From NCBI GenBank assembly GCA_964452635.1, contig CAYVMP010000010.1, positions 1-26,356 of the forward strand: 26,356 nt of DNA, written 5' to 3'. This document shows positions 7,209 through 14,992 of the stretch, piece by piece. The DNA is from CAYVMP01 sp964452635 (GTDB taxonomy: Bacteria > Patescibacteriota > Minisyncoccia > Phycocordibacterales > DATDWN01). Both the position numbers and the translations under genes were made by a program. Numbering within the stretch: position 1 is the first letter of the stretch; each line of letters begins with the position of its first letter. A model generated the notes under the pieces. It was not told the origin of the DNA. It did no database searches and saw only the letters and a list, made by a program, of their open reading frames with translations.

Positions 7209-7251
7209 AAAAAATGTATCTTCTCTGTAGCCAGAAAACGATACATTTTTT
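7209..7251. terminator. Intrinsic terminator after rpmE
   Basis: Perfect 12-bp inverted repeat AAAAAATGTATC / GATACATTTTTT around a 19-nt loop, with T-runs in both directions. It lies 18 nt past the rpmE stop. Confidence 0.75.
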
Positions 7252-7268
7252 AAATGAGATTGGAGTAT

Positions 7269-7532
7269 CTATTTTGCTACACTTTTTGCCTTCGCCTGCT
7301 TTGCTTTGAATTTCTCTACGCGTCCAGCAGTGTCGAGAATCTTTTCATTACCAGTGTAGAAAGGGTGTGATGCACTTGAAATTTCAAGTCGGTACACAGG
7401 ATATTCCGTACCGTCCTTTGCTTTTGCCTTCTCATTTGTTTTAACAGTAGACGAAATAACGAACTCAGCGTCATTTGAGTTGTCTACAAAGAGAACCGGG
7501 CGATAGTTATCTGGATGTATGTCTTTTTTCAT
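7269..7532 (-). CDS. rpmE: 50S ribosomal protein L31, type B-like
   Basis: 87 aa component of the large subunit, bridging to the small subunit. It begins MKKDIHPDNYRPVLFVDNS and includes YPVYRLEISSASHPFYTG near the middle, typical of L31. The zinc-binding cysteines of the C+ form are absent, and the central insertion makes it resemble the type B (zinc-independent) form. The tail is Lys/Ala-rich. The gene has its own promoter and terminator. Confidence 0.93.
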   Translation of the reverse strand: MKKDIHPDNYRPVLFVDNSNDAEFVISSTVKTNEKAKAKDGTEYPVYRLEISSASHPFYTGNEKILDTAGRVEKFKAKQAKAKSVAK

Positions 7533-7541
7533 GATTTCCGA

Positions 7542-7570
7542 ATAATAGCAGAAAATGTCTAGGGATGCAA
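7542..7570 (-). promoter_or_regulatory. Promoter of rpmE
   Basis: Minus strand TTGCAT (7565-7570), 17-nt spacer ending in TGC, TATTAT (7542-7547). The box ends 9 nt before the ATG; a leader of about 2 nt is predicted. Confidence 0.6.
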
Positions 7571-7585
7571 TATGATCTCTACTTA

Positions 7586-7621
7586 AACAATAAAATCCCT
7601 ATTTCTAGGGATTTTATTGTT
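7586..7621. terminator. Intrinsic terminator after the surface-protein gene
   Basis: Perfect 16-bp stem AACAATAAAATCCCTA / TAGGGATTTTATTGTT with a 4-nt loop. It lies 21 nt past the stop of the 1191-aa protein gene and upstream of the rpmE promoter. Confidence 0.85.
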
Positions 7622-7642
7622 TTCTTTACCTGAAACTAGTCA

Positions 7643-10600
7643 CTACGGGAGAGTACATGACCACACCTTGTCATCAATGATCTGTGGGTTTGTGTTGAAG
7701 TTTTTAACATATGCTACACGATTCCAGTATGTTGTGTGTGGAGTTGCACCAGTGATTGGGTAGAATGTCGCTGGTGGAGTTGACTGTGTGTTGTTATTTT
7801 TCACACATGAGGATGGGTCATTTGAACCATCTGTGACACCTGAACATCCTCCCTTGATAGCAGTCTGCGCATCGGTATCACGAGTCGCATTATCCTTTAC
7901 CCACGATGTGCCGTTATATGTCCATGATGATCCAACCTTTGCACGGAATACGATTCTGTCATTTACGTTTGTTGCTGGGTTAAATGTCACACCACTTGCA
8001 AATGTTGGAGTATTCCATCCTGCATAGTATGAATTTGAACTTCCAACACTGCAACTCGTACCAGATCCCGTCATATCACCCACCACAGTACTTGCGACTG
8101 AGAGCGGAGGAGGTGTAGTACCACCTGTTGTCCCGCCACCAGTCGTACCTCCTCCGAGAGTTCCGCCGTTCTGCTGAATGATGTTACCCGGACCTGTGGT
8201 ATTTACCGACCAAATAATACTTCGAGAGTTTCCATTTGCACAGGTATATTTAAGCTGGTTGTAGTATGTCGTGTTTGGAGTAAGTCCTCCAACGAACTGT
8301 GCACCCGTTCTATTTGAAACCGGTGTTACAAAACTCGTACTATCTACACCCGGATTATTTGCACCCAAATCAAGAACTGTTCGATTTACAATACAACTAC
8401 TACCTGAACAACCTGCTGGATTTGTTCCAACTGAAAACTCGAGTTTACTAAATTTATATGGATTCCCTGACGCATCATTACGAGTGAGTAAATTTGAGAA
8501 AGTAGCTGTGTATGAGTTATACCCTGTGCCTTCATTTCTGCCATTTTCAAGTGTAAAGATACTTGCACTTGGACTTATTGCTGCTGACATATTGTTCTCA
8601 TCAGGTAGACGACACGTGTCTGTGTTGAATGCCCCAGCACTTGTTGTAACACATGTATTATTTCCATTTCCAAGACCAATCTCACCCGTTGTAGATGTAA
8701 TACATTTACCAACATTAACATAAAGTGAAGCAGTAATACTTGTACAATTCGTACATCCAAACAAACCATTCCATACTGTATGAGTGAGGCTGAATCCGAG
8801 ACCTTGCAATTTCTGCATCTGTTCACCTGTAATAGTATATGTACCATTTGGAGTATTCATGAATCCTGACGTTTCAACATTATCGAAACCACCAGGAATA
8901 TTTGGAAATGCAGTAGCAACTCGTGCTCGAAGAGCATTCAATGTAGCAACTTCGTAGTTTGTGACTCCATTTGTCACACGCATAGCAGAACTCCACGCAG
9001 TACCAGCATTATCCATCTGGGCTACAGGTACCGTATCGTCATGACAACCAGACATGTCACAGACTTGCTTACACAGAGATCCATTTGCAGTATTGATCAA
9101 CACACATGATCGAGCTGATGGGAAGTATCCATCCCATCGCAACTCGAGACTGTCTGTAGGATCTACAGAGATAGTTGTTCCACGTCCAAGTCCGTACTCA
9201 GCCACACCAGTAGCAAGCACAGTACCAGAAGCAGATTTTCGAACATAGTGTATACCACCTCGAAGGAATCCGAAATCTCCGGCTGAGCCAGCTGGTACAG
9301 CTGGTAGAGATCCCTCACCGATAGTGATAACTACAGAACCATATCCGTATGCAGCACCACTGTCATCTGAGTTTGTGTACATGATAGGCACGAGATTGTC
9401 TTTATCTAATACAGGTATGTATGGAGCGACAAACAGTGTATACGTACCCGGTGTAAGATTTCTTCCACGTGTACTACCGACGAGCCAGTTGTAACGTCCG
9501 CAACCATATCCAGAATTAGGATTTTCAGCAGTTATTGCACCACCAGAAGCAGTACTATTACATGCACCGACTATACGAAGTCCCGCGTTTGTATCTTCAT
9601 CTATCACATATTTCTCTGTGATATACCGTGGATCCTTACCAGTTTGATCACCCGGAGCTACATAGAGACTCATTCGATCAAATGTAGTATTTCCTCGAAG
9701 AAGATTTTTCTGATCCCATGTGATGAGAGAGCGACCACCTATAACTGGGCCAGCAGAAGGAGTACCATCTGCTTTGTAACTTGTGTTTGGTACAATACTC
9801 ATATCAAATATACTTGTTCTCTTTACAACGATATTTATTTTCGTTGTTGTCACTTTCTCCACAGAGCCGAGATTACTTGTGATTTTGTACTCAAAGACAT
9901 ACCGCCCTGGAGTTGTTGGTCGACCACTCCACCAACCAAATGTACAAGAACCCTTATCATAATACGTTTGACTCTTGTCTGGACCGTTATGCCATGTCAA
10001 ACCAGGAACATTTGGTGACGTTGGACCTTCGATTTTTACTTTTGGATTATTCTCACAGAGCTCATTTGATGGAATATAGTAGTGAATACCAGAAAGGAAT
10101 GTAGGGTTTTGGTTAGAATCATTAGAAGGCTGTTGAGTAGTAGCATATGCTTCAAGTACGCGAGTATTATTTGGGTCTGGATTTGCAATAATTTCAGCCT
10201 GAGTATTGCCATATTTCTTACCATTACGCATTACCAAAATAGGTTCTGGTGCATCGGATGGACCGTTATACCCTTCATCATTTGCACGCATGACCATGTA
10301 CACACCAGCTTGTGGTGAAAACTGTTGAGTGAGATCATATCCGTTTGGATTACCTCGAGTTACAAGATTTGGAGTACTTGTAGAACCATATCTACAAGTA
10401 ACCTTTCCAGTAGGAGTAGTCGAGGTGTATTCTGTATTGTTTCTATTAGCATCATGATCTTTAGTAATAGCAGCAGATTGTTGTGCTGATATTGATCCTG
10501 TACATGTAGCCCCTGCTGGAGTGTTTTGGAATGCTGGGGTAGCTGTGCCTGCTGGATTAGAAGGATTTGTTCCAGTAAATGTTCCTCCCTGTGCTGTCAG

Positions 10601-11218
10601 TTGAGCAATGAGTGATTGTACAAGTGCCATTAATTGATTTATTTGTGTTTGAAGAGCGTTTGTTGTTGCATCTCCTATCCCACCATTTGTGCTCGGTGAT
10701 GGAGCGGGTGCGTCACCGACGAGAGTACCTCCTCGAGATACCGGGATCTGACTTGTTGCGACTACATTGCCATTAGCATCACGAGAGTTGAAATATTTAG
10801 TGAAAATAATCACACATTCTGGATCGTCATTGTTACAGTCTACACTTGGAGTTGCATAGAATTGAATGAGATACCGAGTTGCGGGTTCAAGTTGCACTAC
10901 GAGAGGATTCGATGTGTTTGTACGTGGTGCAGGATCTGATTTACCGATAATCGTTTGACTATCAGTCTTTGCAGTTATGTATACACTACCGGTTGCATTT
11001 CTGACACGATCCCACGTGACACGGTATGTCCACTTTCCATTTTGGTATGACACAGGTTGAACCTGCAAAAGAAGTTTTAGGTTCGATGCATCAGTGAGTG
11101 TAATCGGGTCGATCGATGGCGTCGTCTGTGCTTGCACATGAGAGACCGCAAACACTCCGACAAACAGTGATAGAAAAGCAAAGAGAGAGAGAGCTAATAA
11201 TCTTTTTTTATTTGACAT
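7643..11218 (-). CDS. Large secreted surface protein
   Basis: 1191 aa. The N-terminus is a Sec signal peptide: KKR, then a hydrophobic core (about 7-25), with probable cleavage after VQA (residue 30). Residues 40-145 look like a fibronectin III-type beta-sandwich ending in a short disulfide-like pair. A helical segment LQTQINQLMALVQSLIAQL (189-207) may oligomerise the protein. Beta-rich modules with scattered cysteines follow, one near 395-465 resembling an Ig-like fold. A Gly/Thr linker with GGGTTGGGTTGG (about 1018-1040) separates two related C-terminal modules, each ending TPxTTYxN and then a Trp strand. No LPXTG or S-layer homology domain is seen. Likely a cell-surface or adhesive protein exported across the membrane; its ligand is unknown. 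Confidence 0.8.
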   Translation of the reverse strand: MSNKKRLLALSLFAFLSLFVGVFAVSHVQAQTTPSIDPITLTDASNLKLLLQVQPVSYQNGKWTYRVTWDRVRNATGSVYITAKTDSQTIIGKSDPAPRTNTSNPLVVQLEPATRYLIQFYATPSVDCNNDDPECVIIFTKYFNSRDANGNVVATSQIPVSRGGTLVGDAPAPSPSTNGGIGDATTNALQTQINQLMALVQSLIAQLTAQGGTFTGTNPSNPAGTATPAFQNTPAGATCTGSISAQQSAAITKDHDANRNNTEYTSTTPTGKVTCRYGSTSTPNLVTRGNPNGYDLTQQFSPQAGVYMVMRANDEGYNGPSDAPEPILVMRNGKKYGNTQAEIIANPDPNNTRVLEAYATTQQPSNDSNQNPTFLSGIHYYIPSNELCENNPKVKIEGPTSPNVPGLTWHNGPDKSQTYYDKGSCTFGWWSGRPTTPGRYVFEYKITSNLGSVEKVTTTKINIVVKRTSIFDMSIVPNTSYKADGTPSAGPVIGGRSLITWDQKNLLRGNTTFDRMSLYVAPGDQTGKDPRYITEKYVIDEDTNAGLRIVGACNSTASGGAITAENPNSGYGCGRYNWLVGSTRGRNLTPGTYTLFVAPYIPVLDKDNLVPIMYTNSDDSGAAYGYGSVVITIGEGSLPAVPAGSAGDFGFLRGGIHYVRKSASGTVLATGVAEYGLGRGTTISVDPTDSLELRWDGYFPSARSCVLINTANGSLCKQVCDMSGCHDDTVPVAQMDNAGTAWSSAMRVTNGVTNYEVATLNALRARVATAFPNIPGGFDNVETSGFMNTPNGTYTITGEQMQKLQGLGFSLTHTVWNGLFGCTNCTSITASLYVNVGKCITSTTGEIGLGNGNNTCVTTSAGAFNTDTCRLPDENNMSAAISPSASIFTLENGRNEGTGYNSYTATFSNLLTRNDASGNPYKFSKLEFSVGTNPAGCSGSSCIVNRTVLDLGANNPGVDSTSFVTPVSNRTGAQFVGGLTPNTTYYNQLKYTCANGNSRSIIWSVNTTGPGNIIQQNGGTLGGGTTGGGTTGGTTPPPLSVASTVVGDMTGSGTSCSVGSSNSYYAGWNTPTFASGVTFNPATNVNDRIVFRAKVGSSWTYNGTSWVKDNATRDTDAQTAIKGGCSGVTDGSNDPSSCVKNNNTQSTPPATFYPITGATPHTTYWNRVAYVKNFNTNPQIIDDKVWSCTLP

Positions 11219-11248
11219 AAAGTATTAAAAATATTCACACATTAATAA

Positions 11249-11278
11249 AATGTACACATCCTTTTAGATGCGTACATT
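11249..11278 (-). terminator. Probable terminator after the lytic transglycosylase gene
   Basis: Stem AATGTAC-A-CATC / GATG-C-GTACATT (11 pairs and one mismatch) with a 6-nt loop. On the minus strand the stem runs into TTTTATTAATG. It lies 56 nt past the transglycosylase stop. Confidence 0.55.
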
Positions 11279-11334
11279 ATCTCACACTATGAATACGAAT
11301 GTCCACGAAGCAATCCACATGGGCACAGAAACAC

Positions 11335-12717
11335 TTATAAATTCTGCAATGGGTCAATCATAGTCTCCTGTATCTTTGTAGCGATATTCATCACACTGTT
11401 TCCGTAGAATAGATTTGGTGGTTTACGACTCGATGAACACGATGCCCCAGAGTAGTATTTACATGCAGCGTTACGCTCTGCACTGTACGAACCCGACACC
11501 GCACCGAGGTCAGACATATAGATAGCCGTCGCCATGAATGCATCACGAGGATTCCATGGATTTGCCTGATCACCACTCACACCAACAGCATCTCCAATAC
11601 GATCCTTGAATAGTTCCCATGTTGATGGAATAAACTGCGACGGTCCCATACCCCCTCCAAAACCTCGACCTGAGGTGTATTTTGCAGCTGGAGGGCACGA
11701 TACTGGTGTATTCTTCCAATCCCGACCAAGTCGATCTGTAATAGATTTAAACGGCACAGTATCTCGAGGTGCTTTCATGACCTGTTCAAACAATGTTCCT
11801 GTGTTTTTCCCTGAACCATTACCTGTATCAATGTCTGATACCAAACACGAACCTTGATTGCTACCAAGATTTGATTCCTGTGTGAGAATCGCGAGAAGAA
11901 ATGCAGGTCTTACACCCGTACGAGCACTTGCCTCCTGAGCGTATTTCAATGCATCACCAAAGGGAATTGATGCGGTATCACGAAGTGCAAAGAGTGCGGC
12001 ACGGATTTCGGCAGCGCGTTTTTGTCTCTCCTTAAGCACCTGCTCGTATGTTTTCTCCTGTGTTTTGTTTACTTGTATAAGATATTGCTTCTCCTTTTCA
12101 TCTTTTTCAACTTGACGTTTCTGAGACTCAACCGCCATTTTAGTATCTATTTCCTGATTTTTCTTTTGGTCGAGAGCAATTTTCTCCTTTTCGGTTAGAT
12201 TTTTAGTATCACGTATCTCAACAAATAATTCCTGTAGCGACCGCTTTATCATTTGAAATGAATCAACATCGGAAAAGAAATCAGAAATATTTCGATTCGC
12301 CAAAACAATCTCAGGAAGTGAGAATTGGTCAATCTGATTAGTCTGACGAATCAATTGTCCGAGTGATTCGTGCCCTTTTTCAATTTTATTTTGTAACTCG
12401 TCTATTCGTGCATTCTTCTGTGCGATATCCCGACCAAGCTGTTCGATAGCAATGTTTCTTTTCTTTATAAATGCCTGAGCTTCTTTTATTTTTGCATTAA
12501 GCACAGCTGCCTCTTGCTGTAGGGATTTGGTGCCACTTTTAGTTGTATTGAGAATATCCTGCCATTTGGCAATATCTTTTTCTGTCTGTTCAAGCTCTGC
12601 TCGCCACTGTGCTTCCTGTTCAGCAGGTGTGAGTGCAGATACATACTGTGGCAGAGTACAGAGTACAAAAAATAGAAAAGAAATGCCTATAATTTTTTTT
12701 ATAAAAATACTATCCAT
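11335..12717 (-). CDS. Secreted coiled-coil lytic transglycosylase
   Basis: 460 aa from ATG 12715-12717. The open frame continues 90 codons upstream, but that part overlaps rplY and its terminator and is not plausible protein. A signal peptide (1-28, hydrophobic core FLFFVL) is followed by long coiled coils (33-135 and 155-245) split by SLPEIVLANRNISDFFSDVD, as in PcsB/EnvC-type hydrolase regulators. The C-terminal domain (250-460) has the transglycosylase glutamate in AILTQESNLG (E281) and GGGMGPSQFIPSTWELF (354-370), like the MltB/SLT family, then SYSAERNAACKYYSG. It should cleave peptidoglycan glycan strands outside the membrane. A coiled-coil regulator fused to a catalytic domain suggests a self-contained cell-division or growth enzyme. 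Confidence 0.85.
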   Translation of the reverse strand: MDSIFIKKIIGISFLFFVLCTLPQYVSALTPAEQEAQWRAELEQTEKDIAKWQDILNTTKSGTKSLQQEAAVLNAKIKEAQAFIKKRNIAIEQLGRDIAQKNARIDELQNKIEKGHESLGQLIRQTNQIDQFSLPEIVLANRNISDFFSDVDSFQMIKRSLQELFVEIRDTKNLTEKEKIALDQKKNQEIDTKMAVESQKRQVEKDEKEKQYLIQVNKTQEKTYEQVLKERQKRAAEIRAALFALRDTASIPFGDALKYAQEASARTGVRPAFLLAILTQESNLGSNQGSCLVSDIDTGNGSGKNTGTLFEQVMKAPRDTVPFKSITDRLGRDWKNTPVSCPPAAKYTSGRGFGGGMGPSQFIPSTWELFKDRIGDAVGVSGDQANPWNPRDAFMATAIYMSDLGAVSGSYSAERNAACKYYSGASCSSSRKPPNLFYGNSVMNIATKIQETMIDPLQNL

Positions 12718-12724
12718 AGTGGGG

Positions 12725-12730
12725 AATATA
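12725..12730 (-). promoter_or_regulatory. -10 box of the lytic transglycosylase gene
   Basis: TATATT on the minus strand, ending 7 nt before the ATG. It coincides with the U-tract end of the rplY terminator. No clear -35 box. Confidence 0.45.
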
Positions 12731-12760
12731 ATAAAAGACGGCTGTATCCGTCTATTATTA
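12729..12760 (-). terminator. Intrinsic terminator of rplY
   Basis: AGACGG / CCGTCT with a 6-nt loop, extended by AT pairs to 13 bp with one mismatch. On the minus strand it is followed by TTTTATTATATT. It lies 24 nt past the rplY stop. Confidence 0.8.
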
Positions 12761-12784
12761 CATATATAGTATGTGTGAGCAAAG

Positions 12785-13423
12785 CTACTCAGAAGCAACC
12801 TCCTCTTCTTCTTTCTTACCTTTCTTTTCAACTTCAATAGCAGATAGGTCAATAGGTTTTGACTCTTCTGGCTCATCTTCTTTAGGCGCAGCTGCAGACG
12901 CAACCACCTCGGTTGAAAGTTCAATGAGTTCAACACCCTTTGGCAATACAATATCAGATGCGAGAATCTGGCTGTCAAACGCAACAAGCGATGAAATATC
13001 TACATTGATTTCGCGTGGAAGATTCTGAGGCTCTGCAGAGATTTTGAGTTCATGAAGCACTTTGACGAGAGATCCTCCGAGATCCTTAACCGCAGGAGAA
13101 ACACCCACGAATTCAAGAGGAATTGATACTTCGATTTTCTTGCCTTTTTCAAATACGTAAAAGTCTGCATGTCGTGGCTGGTCTGTTACAGGATCAACAT
13201 CAACATCCTGAATGAGGACATCCATATCACCTGCTTTACTTTTGAGTGTTACAACTCCAGACTCACCTGCCAATCGCCATACTTTAATAAACTGGTTTTG
13301 CTGTATAGATATTGGAGTTGATGGAGTCTTTTTGCCGTAAAAAACAGCAGGAATAATACCTTGCGCTCGTAACTTCACCACATCATCAGACGGGTTTCTG
13401 GTCTGTATTTCTAATATATTCAT
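12785..13423 (-). CDS. rplY: 50S ribosomal protein L25 (Ctc/TL5 type)
   Basis: 212 aa from ATG 13421-13423; an upstream in-frame start would add 12 non-conserved residues and cover the promoter. L25 binds 5S rRNA in the large subunit. The N-terminal domain has LRAQGIIPAVFYGKK and DVDVDPVTDQPRHADFYVF. The C-terminal TL5-like beta domain has IPLEFVGVSPAVKDLGGSLVK and IDLSAIE, then an acidic and basic low-complexity tail. Length is typical of the long Ctc form. The gene is a single transcription unit bounded by its own promoter and terminator. Confidence 0.95.
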   Translation of the reverse strand: MNILEIQTRNPSDDVVKLRAQGIIPAVFYGKKTPSTPISIQQNQFIKVWRLAGESGVVTLKSKAGDMDVLIQDVDVDPVTDQPRHADFYVFEKGKKIEVSIPLEFVGVSPAVKDLGGSLVKVLHELKISAEPQNLPREINVDISSLVAFDSQILASDIVLPKGVELIELSTEVVASAAAPKEDEPEESKPIDLSAIEVEKKGKKEEEEVASE

Positions 13424-13430
13424 AAGCCAG

Positions 13431-13459
13431 AGTATACCCGAAGAATAGAAATTAATCAA
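13431..13459 (-). promoter_or_regulatory. Leaderless promoter of rplY
   Basis: Minus strand TTGATT (13454-13459), 17-nt spacer, TATACT (13431-13436), then exactly 7 nt to the ATG. The predicted first transcribed base is the A of ATG. Confidence 0.7.
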
Positions 13460-13468
13460 CCTACCCCT

Positions 13469-13735
13469 TTATTTTTGAAGATTTGACTTCTCTGTCTCTA
13501 ATTTTTTGAGTTTACTTTCGGTTCCTTCACCTGCCTGCAGAAACAAAGAGAAGAAAAGCAGTGCAATGAGCAGAAATACGATACTCATTCCAATAAGGAG
13601 GTACTGCGCACGGGTTTTTGTGGGTGAAATGTTTTTTTTCAACACTGTTTTAACCAAAACACTCTCAATTGGTTTTTCAATTGGTCTGCGGATATCTAGA
13701 TGATCGTCTTGATTTTCAAATTCTACGTCTGACAT
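13469..13735 (-). CDS. Small single-pass membrane protein
   Basis: 88 aa from ATG 13733-13735, the first ATG that gives a soluble polar N-terminus (MSDVEFENQDDHL); a longer frame would run into the inverted repeat. Residues 1-43 are charged, 44-70 form one strong membrane segment (YLLIGMSIVFLLIALLFFSL), and the last 18 residues are a short charged helix (KLKKLETEKSNLQK). With basic residues before the membrane segment, the N-terminus should be cytoplasmic. The layout recalls small division proteins such as FtsL/DivIC but the outer coil is much too short, so no function is assigned. Confidence 0.6.
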   Translation of the reverse strand: MSDVEFENQDDHLDIRRPIEKPIESVLVKTVLKKNISPTKTRAQYLLIGMSIVFLLIALLFFSLFLQAGEGTESKLKKLETEKSNLQK

Positions 13736-13750
13736 CGTTTTGGGTGAAGC

Positions 13751-13901
13751 AATATTTAAAATACGAAACTTGTCGAAACATGTGCTATTCTGGAACATCC
13801 CGGAGTCCGTGAAGAGACGAGGGCGAATAAAATTTTCAGCAGAAAATTATTATGTTTCCAGAATAGCACATGTTGAGTAAAAGTTTCATATTTTAAATAT
13901 T
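13751..13901. repeat. Long imperfect inverted repeat
   Basis: Outer arms 13751-13771 and 13881-13901 match in 20 of 21 bp. Inner arms 13777-13795 and 13856-13874 are a perfect 19 bp (AACATGTGCTATTCTGGAA). They are separated by an unpaired 5-6 nt on each side. The 60-nt centre contains a small hairpin AATTTTC-AGCA-GAAAATT. The element fills nearly all the space between the dehydrogenase stop and the small membrane protein start. It could be an intercistronic RNA hairpin and terminator, or a miniature transposable element. No clear target-site duplication is visible. Confidence 0.85.
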
Positions 13902-14871
13902 ACAAAACTACTTTATTTTTTGGTTCTCGCCCTTCGAAGAAATCAATAATGTTCTGTGCAGCAAGTGTTGCCATCTCGTCACGTGCGCGGACTGTTGCTG
14001 ATGCGGTGTGTGGAGTGAGAACAACATTTGGTAGTTCTGTGAGTCCCACTGCAAGCGCAGGCTCATTTTCGTACACATCAAGACCCGCTCCCGCTATCAC
14101 ACCACTCTGTAGTGCACCAACGAGTGCAGTCTCATCAACCACCGGACCACGAGATGTATTTACAAGAATCGCTGTTTTCTTCATGAGTGCAAGTCGTTCT
14201 GCATTCATGAGATGTTTCGTAGAGTCGAGAAGTGGCACGTGAATACTCACCACATCGGAGATTCCAAGGAGTTCTTCTGGTGTCGAGTAAAAGGTTGCGG
14301 AATAATCCTTTTCGAATTGTTCATTTCGCTTTACATCATAGTATGCAATATTCATTCCAAACCCACGAGACATAATATGTGCTGTGTGGAAACCAATACG
14401 TCCCGCACCGAGAATTCCGAGTGTTTTACCCATGAGATCGATTCCCATCATGAGCATTGGATCCCATCCAGTATATTTACCTGCACGTACATACGTATCT
14501 GCCTCGACGACATGCTTTGCTACCGCAAGAATGAGTGCAACCGTGTGCTCTGCTACAGTCTCTGTCAGTGCTCCGGGGGTGTTTGTGATTATGATTCCAC
14601 GTTTATTTGCTTCCACAACATCGATATTGTTGAAACCAATTGCGTAATTTGCACATATCTTTGCACTTGGCACAGCGTCGAAAACCTGAGCATCTATCGC
14701 ATCTGTGAGTAGAGAGAGAACTGCATCGTACGGTTTCTTTTTAAGTTCTGTGAGTAACTCATCTTTAGTAAGAATTCGATTGTCGGGATTTATATCAATC
14801 TCATATCCCTTGTCCTGTAACATGTTGATTCCGATTTCTGGAATCCTCCGTGTGATGTATATTTTTTTCAT
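13900..14871 (-). CDS. D-2-hydroxyacid dehydrogenase (glyoxylate/hydroxypyruvate reductase-like)
   Basis: 323 aa NAD(P)-dependent oxidoreductase interconverting 2-oxoacids and D-2-hydroxyacids in the cytoplasm. Rossmann motif GAGRIG at 155-160; the catalytic triad is R241 (NTSRGPVVDE), E270 (DVYENEP) and H288 (LTPHTAS), the same numbering as archaeal glyoxylate reductase. YAIGFNNID (76-84) is the substrate loop. D179 at the end of the second Rossmann strand (IAYYDV) suggests NADH rather than NADPH. Start ATG 14869-14871 agrees with a promoter ending 6 nt upstream. The exact substrate (glyoxylate, hydroxypyruvate or pyruvate) cannot be fixed. A role in regenerating NAD+ during fermentation is plausible but inferred. 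Confidence 0.92.
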   Translation of the reverse strand: MKKIYITRRIPEIGINMLQDKGYEIDINPDNRILTKDELLTELKKKPYDAVLSLLTDAIDAQVFDAVPSAKICANYAIGFNNIDVVEANKRGIIITNTPGALTETVAEHTVALILAVAKHVVEADTYVRAGKYTGWDPMLMMGIDLMGKTLGILGAGRIGFHTAHIMSRGFGMNIAYYDVKRNEQFEKDYSATFYSTPEELLGISDVVSIHVPLLDSTKHLMNAERLALMKKTAILVNTSRGPVVDETALVGALQSGVIAGAGLDVYENEPALAVGLTELPNVVLTPHTASATVRARDEMATLAAQNIIDFFEGREPKNKVVL

Positions 14872-14877
14872 GTATAT

Positions 14878-14906
14878 AGTATACCAAAGTGGTTTTGTAA
14901 TAACAA
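14878..14906 (-). promoter_or_regulatory. Promoter of the hydroxyacid dehydrogenase
   Basis: Minus strand TTGTTA (14901-14906), 17-nt spacer ending in TGG, TATACT (14878-14883), ending 6 nt before the ATG. Predicted to be leaderless. Confidence 0.65.
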
Positions 14907-14926
14907 AAATTTATGTAAAAGAAAAA

Positions 14927-14959
14927 GCTCTGTACATCATCTAAGTGACAGTACAGAGC
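14927..14959 (-). terminator. Intrinsic terminator of the 208-aa hypothetical gene
   Basis: GCTCTGTAC / GTACAGAGC, 9-bp perfect stem with a 15-nt loop, followed on the minus strand by TTTTTCTTTT. Confidence 0.85.
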
Positions 14960-14992
14960 CAACACATTGAAACAAAATTAACGAAAACTGGT

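Noticed and set aside
12718..12987. 90-codon N-terminal extension of the lytic transglycosylase
   Set aside because: It overlaps rplY, passes through its terminator and would precede the signal peptide with low-quality Leu/Lys/Arg-rich sequence.
13424..13459. Upstream start for rplY adding 12 residues
   Set aside because: It would cover the TATACT box; the conserved L25 sequence starts at the ATG with the 7-nt spacing.
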